Notes: generated by a model from the sequence alone, not told the origin. A stretch of DNA of 64,000 nt from Straminergon stramineum (GCA_963920665.1 OY987265.1:23193001-23257000); one strand, 5' to 3'; positions 21,651-35,102 are shown, counted from the first letter of the stretch. A program made the numbers and translations.

Positions 21651-22929
21651 TGTTAAACTAAGTCTTACAATTGCATGTGACAAGCTGGCTAAGTCCATTT
21701 TAGGTCTAAAGAGTCTAGTATAGGTCACCATCCAATTCGTAAAGAATTTGGATTGGTAAGTTCTTATTTGCAGGTAACTTATAGAAGAATTATCCAATCT
21801 ACAAATAAAGTAATGGGAGAGCGACCGGAGTATGAAGAAAGGTGATTTTACTCTAAAAGCATGCCAGGAGCCGACATTGGAGCCGGTTGTTCCAAGATTC
21901 CCCGATACAAGAATAATTTCCCTCTCGGGCGGAAGTAAAAAGGGAATTGCTAATTTTAGCTTCCATATGAATAGTGAAAAGGGAAATGTAATGTTGCACT
22001 TTGGTTTTGTTAGTTTCCTAGAAGCTACCCAAAAAATTTCGGATTTTTCCAAAACAATTACAATGATTCCATGGGAAGTCAACTGCCTTTAAATATGGTT
22101 GTAAATTCCTAGGAATTAACCATGTTGCGGTAAAATCCCACTAAAAATTAGGATAGTGTTTTGTGTGCTAATAAAGCGTTCCACAAAGTTTGAAGACATT
22201 CTGACATTCCTAGGTACCAGAATCGGCAACAACATTGGATTTTTGAAGAATTTACGACTTTACGGCGGGTTGACCGGCGTACTAGGAGATGGTGGTGTCC
22301 AAATGACGTGAATGAGGGGTCTTTTCTTACTCCCACGAACCTTCTAAGTAACCCTAGCTAGATAGTTTCCTCAAAGGAAACAAATTCCAGAAGTTAGAGT
22401 TTTCACTTTTCTTTGGAGTTACCGTAAGTGATTTTACGCTTACAAATGGCTGGGAAGAAGGGGGCAGGGGGGTCCTCTAGGCTAATTTGGGTCTTCTAAA
22501 CACAATGGCGCAATCGTTTATCAATTTGGAGTTGTTCCCTCGAAGATAAGAGGGGTCCAACAGTAGATTTGACTTTTTTAGAGTAATTAGTGGTAATTCA
22601 AAGTTAATTTCGCAAATATCTTTCGGAAAATTGAAGATTGGATTTGGGTAAGACCTCTTTTCTTGCGTAATAATCCATCTTTTGTTTAAAGAAAGACAAT
22701 TTAGAAATACTTTGGGTTAATTAACAAAATATCTAGGTTAATTAGGGTTATTTTCAAAATATCTTTGGGAAAAGATCTTGGATTTGATTTAGCCAAGATT
22801 TATTAGCTAAATGGAGAGGGTTCTAGAGAATTCTTCCATTAAACAAAGATTATTTTGGAAGTACATTAGGGTAGTTTAGGAAATATCTCAAGATCAAAAG
22901 TAAATGTTTTTCCACTGACAATTTATCGG

Positions 22930-23290
22930 AGAGGGGCCTGGGACAAGTATAAAAGGCCCTTCCCTCGAGGTTGTCAGTACCCTCATTCTTATATCTAACC
23001 TTTGCTTTTGTTTCTCCTATGCTATCGGCATGGTCGGAGCACTAATTCAGGTCGAGATCCGACCTGATTTTCATTCTAATTCTTGATTTGCACACTTTGA
23101 AGGACGAGAGGGTCCCTTCAAAGTAATTTCTATTTGATTTCTTTAAGTTCTTCAAGCTAAGCTTCCATTTTCTTTGATTTGTAAGAGTTTTGGAAGGGAT
23201 AGACCTCCGAACTCTAATTTCATGTAAGATTGCTTGAATACTAACAAATTGTGCTCATTACAACAGAATTTGGTGTTAATAAACTTAAGG
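22930..23290 (+). promoter_or_regulatory. Possible LTR promoter (TATA box) and leader
   Basis: A strong TATA box, GTATAAAAGGCCC, lies at about 22948, followed by a pyrimidine-rich start-site-like stretch and, about 300 bp on, CAACAGAATTTGGTGTTAAT. The last has the form of an LTR 3' end followed by a primer-binding-site-like TTTGGTG. No second LTR copy is present in the window, so this could be a solo or truncated LTR; the boundaries are not established. Confidence 0.35.
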
Positions 23291-23370
23291 CGGTGAAGCT
23301 CGACTTTGCCAAAAGTTTATTAAATCAGCCCTTGTCCAAAATCCATTGTACAATGGAGATTAGAACTTTA

Positions 23371-23500
23371 ATTGCTAAAGTTCAGTTTAAACGCTATCAT
23401 GTGTACCTCCTTTAGTGATTAAACTCAGATACTTTGAAATTTTAAAGAATTAATCTTTAAAGTTCGGTTTAAACACTATCATGTGTACCTTCTTTAAAGA
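23371..23500. repeat. Direct repeat of about 50 bp, two copies
   Basis: TAAAGTTCAGTTTAAACGCTATCATGTGTACC near 23378 recurs as TAAAGTTCGGTTTAAACACTATCATGTGTACC near 23458, an 80-bp offset with two mismatches over the shared word. Confidence 0.85.
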
Positions 23501-24039
23501 TTGACTTTCAAAATACTAAAATTTGATCATTGGCACGGTGTATGCCTAGGGTCGCCCCTGCACGGCGAAGCTTTGACTTTGGAAGATTTGAAATTGACAC
23601 TTGGAGAAATTTTCTTATCTACATGCTTGGAAAAATGCTCTGCAGGTGTATTAATTAAGAACATTGTATTTAGTGAGAAAGATTAGAGAAAAGTAGTTAA
23701 AATTTCTTAGTTGGAACTCTGATAAAACCCTTGGCAATAGTTAGAGAAAACCCAAAATTTTAGATTAGTTTTTCCTTTAGTTAGATTTATTATCCCGAAA
23801 AGAGAAATCCAATTAGATTAGAGTACTTTGATTTGCTTAGTTAAATTTATTCCAAAAATCCCCCAAATTTAGATTGTTTGTTAGTCTTACTAAGTTTACA
23901 AAAGTTTCCGAAAATTATTATAGTTTAAGTTAGTAGCTAGTGAAACTGCCAAAATCCATTGCAACCCAATTTGAACAAACTTGCAAGACTGGAATACAAG
24001 AAGACCAAAATACGGGAAGGTTGAAAGACGGGGAGACAA

Positions 24040-24300
24040 AAGGAAGGTACACCTGGTGAACTGGAAGGTTGCTAGTCATGCCTTGCCACATGGCGGAGAG
24101 CTGGACAAGCTTGAACTAAATGAACCCAAAGTTGGATGAACCAGGAATGGACGAGCCCAAACTGAATAATTGAGAGTTGACGGACCAGGAGCTGGACAAG
24201 CAGGAGTGGACGAACGAGGAGCTGAGCGAGGTAGGAAGATCAGCTCGACCAGGAGTCCAACGACTGCCTGTGCGAAACCAAGAACTGGAAGTTGGAAAGG
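24040..24300. repeat. GC-richer patch with degenerate short repeats
   Basis: The words GAGCTGGACAAGC, GAGTGGACGAACGAGG and related variants recur several times (24095-24240). The minus-strand frame (24076-24309) is a by-product of this repetition. It could be a fragment of a repetitive coding region of a retroelement, but the plus-strand frames contain stops. Confidence 0.35.
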
Positions 24301-26855
24301 ATACACCAAAATTTAAGGTAAGTTTCTCAAACGTTTGGAAATTTTAAAAGTGCTAACACTCTTAACAATTATTGAGCACTCATTGAAACATCATCAATTG
24401 ATAACACTCTCACTAAACTCTTAAAAACATAAATCGCAAATGAGAGTTGAAGAGTTGTAGATGAAGGGAAGGAGAAGAATAAAAGGAATCTAAACAATTA
24501 ATAAGGTAAGGATCCTTTCGATTTTATTTTGAAATTTTATTCTCATCACTATTCATTGAATTGTTGGTTAGTCATTAATTAGGATTCTTTTAGGAATTAG
24601 AAGGCTAGGCTTTGGTTAGGTTTTGTTTTATTAGGCTTAATAAGACAAATAGATAAAGGCAAAATGCCAACTAATATCTTTTGGATGATTAGGAAATTAC
24701 AAGATAATTAGAATTTATTAGATTTGATTAGATTTAGTGGATTTAAAAGGTTTTGAGGTATTAAAATAATTTCTAATTGTTTTAAATACAACCAAAATTA
24801 CTAAAAACCTATAACCATTAGTAGGAAAAGAAAAATTGAAATTGAAATACAACCTTGAACGAGGATTAATTTCAAATGGCGTGATGGATTAGCAAAATGG
24901 AGGATGGAGCAGGTTACTATGAAACTATTCATCTCGTGATCCTTGAGGACGGTACGATCGACCACTTCATAGGAAAGGTATGTTAAAATTCTTCATATTT
25001 TATTTTTTTAAATTTAATTTCAATTTCACTTGATAGAATAAAACATTGAAAACTTTAGGAAAATTAGAAAAAAAAATTAACATTTAAAAATTACACTTAC
25101 AATTTAATTTAGAAAATAATCCAAAATTTAACCAAAAACAATTAGATCAACTTTGTTTGAAATTTGGATGAAAAATTAATATTTCCATCCAAAATAATCA
25201 AACAAAGGAATTTAGAATTTTAAAAAGAATTTAGAAATTATAATTTTTCGTTTAGACTAAAAAGTAATTAATGAATGAAATTTAACTCATTAGGCTTTTA
25301 AAAAAAAATTCATTCATTAATAACTTTTTCATTAGGAATTTAGGTCTTTGTGTCTTACCTTGTTGGAAAGGTAATTTCTGAGTTTCCATTTAAAAAACAT
25401 AAAATACTAAAAATACTAATTTAAGAATAGAAAGTTTAGTTTACAATAGATTAGAAGATAATTAAAAAGAACTTCTAAAGAATCTTTAAGAAATCATTTA
25501 TATTAGGAATCAATTAGGGTATCTTTTCAAGATTCCAGAACCTATTTTTATTTAAAAAATACTTTTATTTTAAGTGAGAAAAGGTTGGATGAAGTTTGAT
25601 CTTAATTTGGATGAAGTTCTTTAATTAGTGGTCAAATTAGGTTTAGTCTTAGAATTAGGCAACTAACATAATTAAAAACCTCAAGCCTAAAATTGAGATT
25701 CATTTTGATTAGTTTTACTATTTTTAATGCATGGATGAAGGTTGTGATGTAGTTTAAGGATCAATATTTCATCCATTCATTTTTTTTTTATCATTCTAGA
25801 AAGGTCAAATTATATTCTACAAGTTAGGTTAGATTGATTTTAGTTTGAATTCATTTTTTGATTAGTTATTTGATTAATTATTTGATTTAGTTAACCATAG
25901 TTTAAAAATTAGGATTTAAATGATTTAAGTTCAATTTGGATATTTAAAAACAAAGTGTCAATTGCTTGGAAGGCGCAAATTGAACTTACAATAGAAACAC
26001 CCTAAGAAAATTGATTTAACAAGCTATTAGAACCCGTGTGCACGTTTTAACTCAAAGGGTCGAGTTTAAAACACTCACACCATTTCAATGTATCGAAATC
26101 CATTTTCACTATAAATCGGATACGGGGCATGACTTTGTTGAACTTTTTAACTACAATCTGAGTTTCACTCTAGTAATTATCAAACTAGTTTCAACTTGAG
26201 GATGAGAGAAATTAACTATTAATCTTGTGGGGTGATGAGATCAACCTTAGAATCAATCGGAAGATCTGATTTTTTTTGCTCAAACTGAATACCTCTTTTC
26301 CCTCAAAGTGTGGAATTTAAGTACAAATGTCTTTTGCTCCAAGCATCTCAGTAGGTAAGTTTGTTGTGCACTATTGAGATGTTTACTAGTTACTCTATAT
26401 TTGTCAATTTCTGAAAAGATGATTAATGAAGTCATTCTTCAAATGGTTTGCGATTTAGGGTTTAGGATAAGAAATAGAAGGAAAAAATGAGGTTAAAGGT
26501 AATACCATTTCCATTAATCCAGCCCACAAATAGTTTCAAAAGTGCCAAAATGCAATCCAATCCTCTAGTTCAGAAATTGTCAATTTTGATGTAGCTTTGA
26601 AAAGTACCACTAAGCTCTAATTTCTAGATACATCTTGTCCACTCGACATATCGATGTTGCATCTTTGTAGTGTCTAAGAGTCAAATATGTTGGCTGAAGA
26701 ATTATTTGGCAATTAGCTTCTCTATGTGCTTGTGCATGTTTCTTGCCCATGGAACAAGCAAGTCCTTTCAAGAAATTTAAAGATGGTTTGCCAAAAATTT
26801 AAAAAACCTAAAAACAATTCATTGGGTCAAATATCAACTATCATTTGACCATCTA
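24301..26855. other. AT-rich DNA, nothing firm
   Basis: A brief coding-like plus-strand stretch near 24899-24990 (MEDGAGYYETIHLVILEDG, then a GTATGT donor-like sequence) stands alone. Otherwise homopolymer-rich DNA with no recognisable gene or element boundary. Confidence 0.35.
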
Positions 26856-26859
26856 CCAT

Positions 26860-27225
26860 GAAGAAAATTTCTTATGGTGAAATGAAGGAATTACTTCATC
26901 AACATTTAGTGAGATTGAAGAGTTGAGAACTCATTTTTACAATGAAACCCATTGTTTGTCATGAATGGGACAATTTGAAGATGAGAGCTTGACCACTCAT
27001 TGTCAAAACGTAGGAATTATATTCAATGTAGAACTTCAGACATCATTTTGGCATAGTAAAATAACTTTTTTTATGAAGAACTTTGAATTGAGAAAAGTTG
27101 AAGAATCAAGACCAATTTCATCTCTCATAAATTGTTTGTGATTTTGAGCCTCCAAAGAAAAGTTATGGATAAAATCAAAGAAGATGCTTAAAAATGTTAA
27201 AGAAAATGTCCCTTTCAACCCCTCT
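26860..27225. repeat. Dispersed repeat, copy 1 (copy 2 at 48950-49320)
   Basis: Shares in order GGATAATTTGAAGATGAGAGCTT (GACAATTTGAAG here), CCACTCAT, CATAG-AAAATAA, TTTCATCTC and GTTATGGATAAA-type words with 48950-49320. It overlaps the foldback at 27002-27395, of which it forms the left arm. Confidence 0.65.
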
Positions 27226-27395
27226 TTGAATTTGTCCACAACTTTTGATGAGAGGCTTTAAATCTCAATTTTTGAAAATGAAATTTAATTTAATTTTCAA
27301 ACTTTTCTTAGTTCAAAATTTTTTGGAATAAGTTATTCTACTATGCCAAAATGAGGTCAGAAGTTCTACATTTGAACACAATTCTTGCTTTTAAC
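27002..27395. repeat. Long inverted repeat (foldback), arms about 185 and 172 nt
   Basis: The left arm (27002-27188) contains AATGTAGAACTTC, CATTTTGGCATAGTA and AAAGTTATGGATAAA. The right arm (27224-27395), reverse-complemented, has the same series: AATGTAGAACTTC, CATTTTGGCATAGTA, AAAGTTGTGGACAAA. A spacer of about 35 nt separates them. A transcript across this region would fold into one long imperfect hairpin. The related copy at 48950 has only one arm, so the inverted duplication is specific to this locus. Confidence 0.8.
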
Positions 27396-27714
27396 TTAAC
27401 TAGACATAAGCGGTTGAGCTTTTAGTAATCCTAAGTTACATATTCTACATGGGTTGTTATACCTCCTACCACCCTACTTGTATAAAAATATTGTCTTTTT
27501 CTAGTTACACTTGCAATAGGTGGCTATTGAAACCATATGAGGTGATTGCCCAAAATATTTTATTCGATTTGATTTCAATGCTGAATTTATCAAAAAATGG
27601 TACTATAAAGTGTCAAAGTTTATTTTGGATTTAAATTAAACACCATGCATCAAATTGTTGATCTTGCTATATAAGTACAATGTAAACTACGATTTGATAA
27701 AATGCTTTTTTATC

Positions 27715-28700
27715 TTGCCTTCCCAATGGGTAGCCATTAACGGCCAAGCTTTTGGGGATTCAAATGCTCTTGTTTTTTTTGCCTCCCCAATGGGCAGTCG
27801 TTAATAGCCATGCCTTTTGGATTCATATTTACTACCAACATATGCTAAGGATTTGGTCAAATGTTACTATTTCTTGGCTTTTCTAGTGTACAACCATTAG
27901 CGGACACGTATTTAAGGTTGCTTCCAATATATGCTAGGAATTGGTTAAATGCTGCAATTTTTTGGGTTGTCCTAATGTGTAGCTATCAACGGCTATACTT
28001 TTTTGGATTCAAGTTTTTTTGTACCATATACTAGAATTTGGTTAAATGCTACAACTTTTTTGGCAGCTTGAATGGACAACCGTTAATGATTACTATGTTG
28101 AATTACATATTGTACAGTACATATATACAAATTAGAACTTTTTTCCATCTTGATTTAGATTGAAAGAGATTCATTTTTAGGGTCTAGGTATCAAGTACTA
28201 GACCTTTATATAAATTGTTTTAGTTTCTCAAGAAGTTTGGCCAATTCAAGTTGTTGGTTACTATTAGTCAACTACTTATAGCTAGGCTATTTTTCAACCT
28301 CATCCAATACAAATGTAGTTGTTTGAATTGGATGTGATTTACATTTTGTTTTGGGATTACACTAGTCATTTTTCTTTGTGCATGTAATCCGAAAAGTTTT
28401 TTGCCTTCCTAGTGCACAATCCTTAATGAACACATTTTTTAGTTTAGGTATGCTTCCAACAAATATTAGGGGTTTGATCAAATGCTGAAATTTTCTTGTT
28501 TTCCTAGTGCATAGCCATTAATGACCACAATTTTATTTATTTATTTAGGTTTGCTCCTAAGATATGCTAGGGATTTAATCAAATGCTGAAATTTCTTTAA
28601 CTTTCTAATACATAGCGGATAACAACTATTGTATTGAATTACATATTGTACAATTTACATACACAAACTAGAATGTTTTCTAATCTAGATTTAGACATCA
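27715..28700. repeat. Compound tandem repeat: two blocks of 85-110 bp units, each with the same tail
   Basis: Block one (27715-28130) has about four units of the form CCTAGTG-CA-CCATTAACGG ... ATGCTAGGAATTGGTTAAATGCT, ending in TTGAATTACATATTGTACAG. Block two (28395-28690) has about three such units and ends in the same TTGAATTACATATTGTACAA tail, followed by ACAAACTAGAA. The blocks therefore look duplicated as wholes. No open frame crosses the units. Confidence 0.7.
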
Positions 28701-28914
28701 TTTCAAAGATGTTGACACAATGAAATCCACAAGCATGGAAATTAAATGTTGTACTTCAACCTCTTCTAAAGATCACTTAGAATTACAATAGCATAACTTT
28801 TTGAAGAAAGAGACTATAACATTTTTTCTTGTCTTGAGCAGTTGAGGTATCAACCAAGGGTAAAATCAAAAATCAATATTCCATTAGGCCATATGATTTC
28901 TTTGCAAGTTTAAG

Positions 28915-29330
28915 ACCTTTTTAATGAAGAATGATGTCCTAGATTTAGCTACACGCTTTGTTACTTGTGGTTATATAGAAGGAAATGAAATTTTCTATGT
29001 GGACTTGAAGAATATTCAAAAGAAAACAACAGATGTCACGAATGATATTATTAAATCATAGAGTGACAATAGGGTGCGAGCAAATACTGCATTTTAGAAA
29101 GAATTGGAAAATGATGAAAATCTCAAAGTTTTTTGTGGAAAGATATTTATGGTGTGCAATAATAACCATTGTTTGCAAACATAGTTGCCTATTATCAATT
29201 GAGATCAAGCAAATGACTTCACATGATATTATGTTGTTGAAGGTATTGTTTTGGAAGTCAAGGAAGACGTTGCATTATGTTGGCAACATTTCATAAAATC
29301 AATTGGTAATCCCTTTAATTTCCTTATCAA
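28915..29330 (+). pseudogene. Second relic of the D-G-N-H-motif TE protein
   Basis: Conceptual translation in one plus-strand frame from 28920 gives FKTFLMKNDVLDLATRFVTC, GYIEGNEIFYVDLKNIQKK, TTDVTNDIIKS, then across TAG codons KELENDENLKVFCGKIFMVC, NNNHCLQT, DQANDF, YYVVEGIVLEVKEDVALCW. Most interruptions are TAG or TGA where a Trp codon would fit. The core K-x-F-x-V-C-x-x-N-H-C-L is shared with 16690-17770 in the opposite orientation. I cannot name the family. Confidence 0.5.
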
Positions 29331-31424
29331 TTTTCATTTCATTTGACTTTTTAGTATCTAAAACTTATTTGGTTAGAACTTTGTATTTGTCACTATTCTA
29401 CCCTTTTCAGTAGATGTTCACTTCACATATTCTAACATAGTACATTTGAAGCAAGGAATAAGTCAAAACAAACAACTTGGTTCACTTTGACTATTAAAGT
29501 TTTAAATGCCAGAGTCATATACCATGTTCATTTCATATTTCTTTTCATAGGTCTTTCCTTTGTTCTTCTTATTAATTTGAATTAATCTTATCTTGCTATC
29601 TTGTACTATGCATAATATATGTCATCAAGTGCAATTATGCTTATTTTCTTGTCTTGTTCCTCAAATTGGATTTGCCCGTGTATGGTGTGGCAACATCCCA
29701 TTTGGTGGCCTAAAACTTCAATATATGCCCAAATTCAACAATAAATCATGAGCCTTGAATCACATTGCTCCACTGGAATTCATAAAATACCACAAAGCAG
29801 AGTTTTAACTTAGAGTCAACCTAAATTACTAGAATTCAATTCATTGTATAGTCTATTATTTTAAAATTTTTATTTTAAAAGGGACAACTTATAAAAGAGA
29901 GACATTGACTAGAAAACTAGTTGTTTAAGTTATTAGGGGTTAATACATTTCTTACGTGTATAACATATGACTACTATATTTATTTTACATATTCAAGGTC
30001 TAAGATATTTTTTGTTTTTATTTGAAGTATAGTTATAAAAAATAAAATAAAATAGGTGGACCATTTTCATCATTTCAATTTACATAGAGGCTCAAGATGA
30101 AGACTACAATAATCACTTCATCATTTGAAAGCATTGTTTAGGATTTAGTGTTTCTAATGTTAACAACCTTTGCTTGTCACCAAGTTTTTGTCCAACCTCC
30201 ATGGCCCGCTTTTGTTGCTTTTTCTATTTAACACTTTATAAATATCACCCCTATGATGGTGTTAAGATGTATTGCAATTTTACATCCATGTACTTCATAG
30301 TGAGACATCCTAAACTGCTACACTTATTTTCATCATACATTTGCTTACACACACTATCTATTTTGACTACATCTCAATTTTTTGAAATATATTGGTTTAA
30401 TTTTTTGATACAAAATCACATGGTAGCATATTCATTTGTTGCTCATTTGGACTATACATCCTTACATCTAATTCCACAATCAAATGTCCTCAATGGATTC
30501 ACAAATCCGAAATGGAAAAAAAAATAGAGGCTCACAAGCTCAAAGGCTCACGCTTACAAGCTCGCATACTAGCACCCCATATTTGTGTTCATGTATTGTT
30601 CAAAATTTTAACACTTGGTCTTTTAAGGGGTTAAACAATGTTTCTTATGTTTCATTTGCAATCTTTAAGACTAATATTAAACCAAACTTGACTAATATTG
30701 AGTTAAACTTGGCCTAAATATATTAGAATTTAGAGCCTTCATTGGTATTAAGGTATCATAAAGATCTTATTCATGCTAATTTTAGTCATAATAAAAAATT
30801 CTTTATAAATAACATCTTATTGAAATATAAAATTAGATTTTGAAATATGAAAAAATATCTTGTACATTTTTATTAGCTTTGCACTTGCTATAAGGTAACT
30901 CAACCTATGACAAGCCAAATGGGAGCACACCCATCATAGGCAAAATTATTCTAGTGATCTACATTTTAGAACCCTCACAGACAAAGTGTGCAAGTTGAAA
31001 AGTTGATCAAGATTTGAACAAACAAGGCAAACAATATTTAATTTTAGTATGTGTTTCTAGTAAATAAATAAGGGATCTTACAAGAATTAAATTGCATTTG
31101 TGATATTTTTATAGGTCAATTTTGTATTTAATTAAATATTGAGGTTAAAATATTATTTGTTGACATTGAACATATAAATCTCAAATTGAATATTCTATAA
31201 TATATTCTTTGAAATTGTAAGAAATTACTGAATATTTAATCTTACATAAATATTACAATAAAAACTTTATTCAATAAGCATAAACAATATTATTACCAAT
31301 TCAACCTATAATACTACAACAATTTGTTTACGAAATGAATCACAAACCCTAAATATGAATTTAAAAAATAAATTAAAATTTTGGATATTCAAAAATTTCA
31401 AAATCATTAATTTTTTTGAGAAAA
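29331..31424. other. AT-rich DNA with chance frames
   Basis: The largest frame (30174-30527 plus) encodes a low-complexity hydrophobic peptide with no recognisable domain. A TTAA adjoining AGGGG at about 29936 may be an isolated end of a TTAA-type element. Nothing else was identified. Confidence 0.4.
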
Positions 31425-31428
31425 TTAC

Positions 31429-32375
31429 CCCCTAAAGGTATTTGACTATGTTTTCACCAAAAACGCTACAAAATTGTCATCTCTAGTACAAGTACCAAAT
31501 TTTAGAAAAAAATATATACTTGGACAAATGTAACCGTAGGATCTTGTAGTACGCTGGTTGGGGAAGATACGGAGAACATTTCAGAAATTTCCACCGTTTG
31601 GATTGCAATATATTAGCATTTGAAGTGACAAAAAGCCATTTTTGGGCCCTGCGAAATTCCGGGCAACTGCACTTCACAAGGTCAGATCATTATGAAAAAA
31701 TGTCCAAAATGGTTGTAACTCTTTGGATTCAATATCCAAGTCATGTTGTCTACATACTTGAAAAAATTTAGATCATTTGAAATTGTATAACATATAGGAA
31801 AAAAATAGTAAGTTGAAAGAAGTAGAGAATGATTCAAAATACTAAATTGTTAATAATTTATTTATGGAATTGAAAAATTCTAATACTAGTGGTGAAATTT
31901 TTTCAATAAACAATCTACACCTCACCTTTTTATTTTCTTTGAAAAATATTAAAAATTGAGTTAAATAAAGGTCTTCAAAGTTTATTTTAGAGTAGAGATT
32001 CCATTACTACCCACAAACTACCCACAACTAAAACTCTTCATAACTTTCATTTCATAAATCAAAGTGGAATGATTCAAAGCTTTCCATGTATATATAAATC
32101 AGAAAAATAAATTTCAGATTTTTATTTTTTTTTAAAAGTGATTTTTAAAGAAGTTTTTTTTGCTGCTCGGGCTGCCCGCCAAGCAATGAAAACAACATAT
32201 CATACAATAACTTTTTAACCATGTATTCAGAAGTTATGAAAATTTTTGGGTCTTAAAGCTACTCCTCGGGCACATGTTGTGTGAAAATTTCAAAGAAAAA
32301 AAATAAAAATTTCATTTGTAGTGAGTTGCCTAAAATCACTTTGTTGCCAAAAAACACCATTTGCTCCTTTAGGGG
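31429..32375 (+). mobile_element. TTAA-flanked non-autonomous element, family 1, copy A (947 bp)
   Basis: The ends are CCCCTAAAGG and, at the right, CCTTTAGGGG (perfect 10-bp TIRs). The right flank is TTAA (32376-32379); the left is TTAC (31425-31428), one substitution from TTAA. The body aligns along its whole length with copy B (59663) and, inverted, with copies C (62672) and D (54093). No transposase is present. TTAA target and CCC-starting termini are diagnostic features of piggyBac (family knowledge); assignment without a transposase is inference. Confidence 0.8.
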
Positions 32376-32379
32376 TTAA

Positions 32380-35049
32380 CAAGTAGAAATTTTGGATTTA
32401 TATTGTTTTTGGTGGATTTGGCATAGAATTATTCAAACTGTTGCTACAAAATTCTTTTCTTTTAATTTCACAAATTTGTGAAATTTTGAAGAATAATTGC
32501 TTTGTACATCAATGTTTTTTTTAATCTTATTTGCCACCAACCAAAAAACTTTGGACATGATTTTGGTAGAATAAATAATTTGAGGTCAACAAAATTCTTA
32601 TTCTCCAGCAAACACTAAGGAGGATGAATAATTTCAAGAATACTTTACATGAAAATGGTTGAAAACAAATTTGAATTTCATATTTGCCTATGTATATGGA
32701 TTATTTTCAAAGGAAAAATATTCCCATAATTGGAAAATCTATATGTGATTTTACTTCACTTAAATGAATCAAGGAATAAAAATATATTTTTGGATTTTAA
32801 ATAAATTTTCAATGATGGATTTGTCAGATTTATTTTTTATTTTTTAAATATCCAAAGACAACAACTTTAAAATAGTTGTTTACAAACTACTCAAAGAGTA
32901 CACAAACATTTGAAGCTCCATATTATTCAATCATGGTGCTTTCTCAAATCATGAAAAAGAAACTAAAAAGAAAAGTGCTATTGTTTCAAGTTCACCAATT
33001 TATTCAAATGCAAACCAAAATTATAGTGAAGAAAAAGCAATGCACATAGAAATAAAACAAAGTTTGTTGTCACTAGAATCTAGAAGGTTTTGATGGTTTT
33101 GATGATAAAAGAATTTTTATTTGCAAAGACATTTACAAGGTGAAATATACATCCAAATTTTTGATATAGCACAAGACATCAATTGGCCTACATTACAAAA
33201 TAAATTCAAAACAAGAATACACTACTAAATGCTTGCTCTTCGTTGAGGATTTTGTAACATCCTCTAAAGGTGCAAGATCTACCAAATTGATAAATAATAT
33301 AATTATATTATATAAAAAATGAAAAAAATTCTAAGAGCAAAAGATTCTTTACTTTTACTATTTACAATATGATCAAATGAATAGTCTAATCTATAAACTT
33401 AGAGATTTTTGGATTCTTTCTTACTTGTGGAATTTATCTTGATTTAATGCTTGGCAAGTATAGTGGCAATCATCTTTGCAAGATGGCTATAATAATATTT
33501 ATGGCCGGTACTCATCAAATTGCAAAACAAAGCATGAAAGCAATATTGCATGTCCATGCTAAAGCACAAAAATCCAACACCAAGAATTTCTAATAATGTA
33601 GTTTGTCTATATTTAATCTTCAAAAAACTTCTTATGATTTTTGGTCGTTTTTGGAGAGCACTAAATGTATATTTGAATAGAACTTACAAAAATACACTCA
33701 TTCAAATGAAAAGACTCTTTTCAAAACTTTTGTTTTAGAAAGACTATCAAACTTACAACAAGATCTTGAAAGAAAATTATGACATTCTTAGAAAACCATA
33801 TCAATTAAGCATTAAACCTATGACTCAAGGTGGTAGGTGCTATATAGGCAAGGCTTGGTAGCCATATATGTTTGACCCAACAAAAGTCAATGAACTTGAG
33901 TTCACTAGAAAGATGTTCTAAAAGGATAGCAAAAATATAGAAATGAATATAAAGTCTTAAATATATTTTAGAGGATTAGGGTTGAAACATCTTCACATGC
34001 AACAAAGAATGAAGGCCCATGCCAAAGTCCAAAATGTGTTGCGAGCTTGTCCTTAGAATGTCAATCATGTGAAGAAGAATGTCTTACAATACCTCCTTGT
34101 TAAGAAAACAATGAAGGAAAAAACAAAATGAAAGTACTACTTCCTACATCACTTGATTTGGCACTTGCTAAAGTGCTCATTTTTCTAGCTTAATATCTAA
34201 ATATTAACATAGAAATACAATATTAATATGTTGGGTATGAGTGCAGAAGAAATTAAGAAATAATCATTCATTGTACCAAAAACAACATCACCAATACCAA
34301 CTCTTTAATGACAAAGAACATGACACATCCATGTATTGGCCTTGCCAGCCCAATGTTTTAGGAATTTCTTTGTTCCCATTATCATAATTGATTGAAAGAT
34401 TACTCTATTTATAATTATGAATTCATACTTTAATTGTTATAAATAAGTCTTATAACATCAATGGCTGTGCAACTCACTTTATGCATCACTAAAATTAATT
34501 GTGTTCAATGCCAACCAAATTGTAGGTGAGAATTGCCTACACATTGATGAGCCAATGCACATTGATAATCTACAACCTTCAAGTACGTCAAAATTTAATA
34601 CTAAGTCTCTTACAAAATTGATGTTGATTGGGAACAAGACTTTGACATCATCAAATGTTACAATATTCTTGAATTTACATTTTAGATTGATTGATATATA
34701 ATTTGGTCGAATGAACTCAACAAATATTCACCCATGCATTATTTGATGAATTTAGGATGTTCAAATGGAATGAGGCGTTTCATTCCACAAGGCCATATTG
34801 ATCATTTTCAATCATCCAAAGTACACTATATTTATTAAATTATCCAATTCCTTACAACAAGTTTACTATTGAGATCAAATAATTTAAATGTATAAACCAC
34901 ATTGTAATATGTGAATCTATTTTAGAAGTTTTAATCATGTATACTATTGTAGGATTGTGTATGTTCTGAACCACCTAGAAGACTTCGAATACTACATGAT
35001 GGAAAAGAACACCACTCAGGTAAATACATTATTTATTTATTTATTTATG

Positions 35050-35052
<3 letters not shown>
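32380..35052. other. AT-rich DNA, no gene recognised
   Basis: A faint coding-like stretch at about 33880-34100 plus (FDPTKVNELEFTRKMF, then KHLHMQQRMKAHAKVQNVLR across stops) may be an unassigned TE relic. No boundaries or known domains. Confidence 0.35.

Positions 35053-35102
<50 letters not shown>

Noticed and set aside
24076..24309. Pro-rich minus-strand frame
   Set aside because: By-product of short GAGCTGGACAAGC-type repeats on the plus strand.
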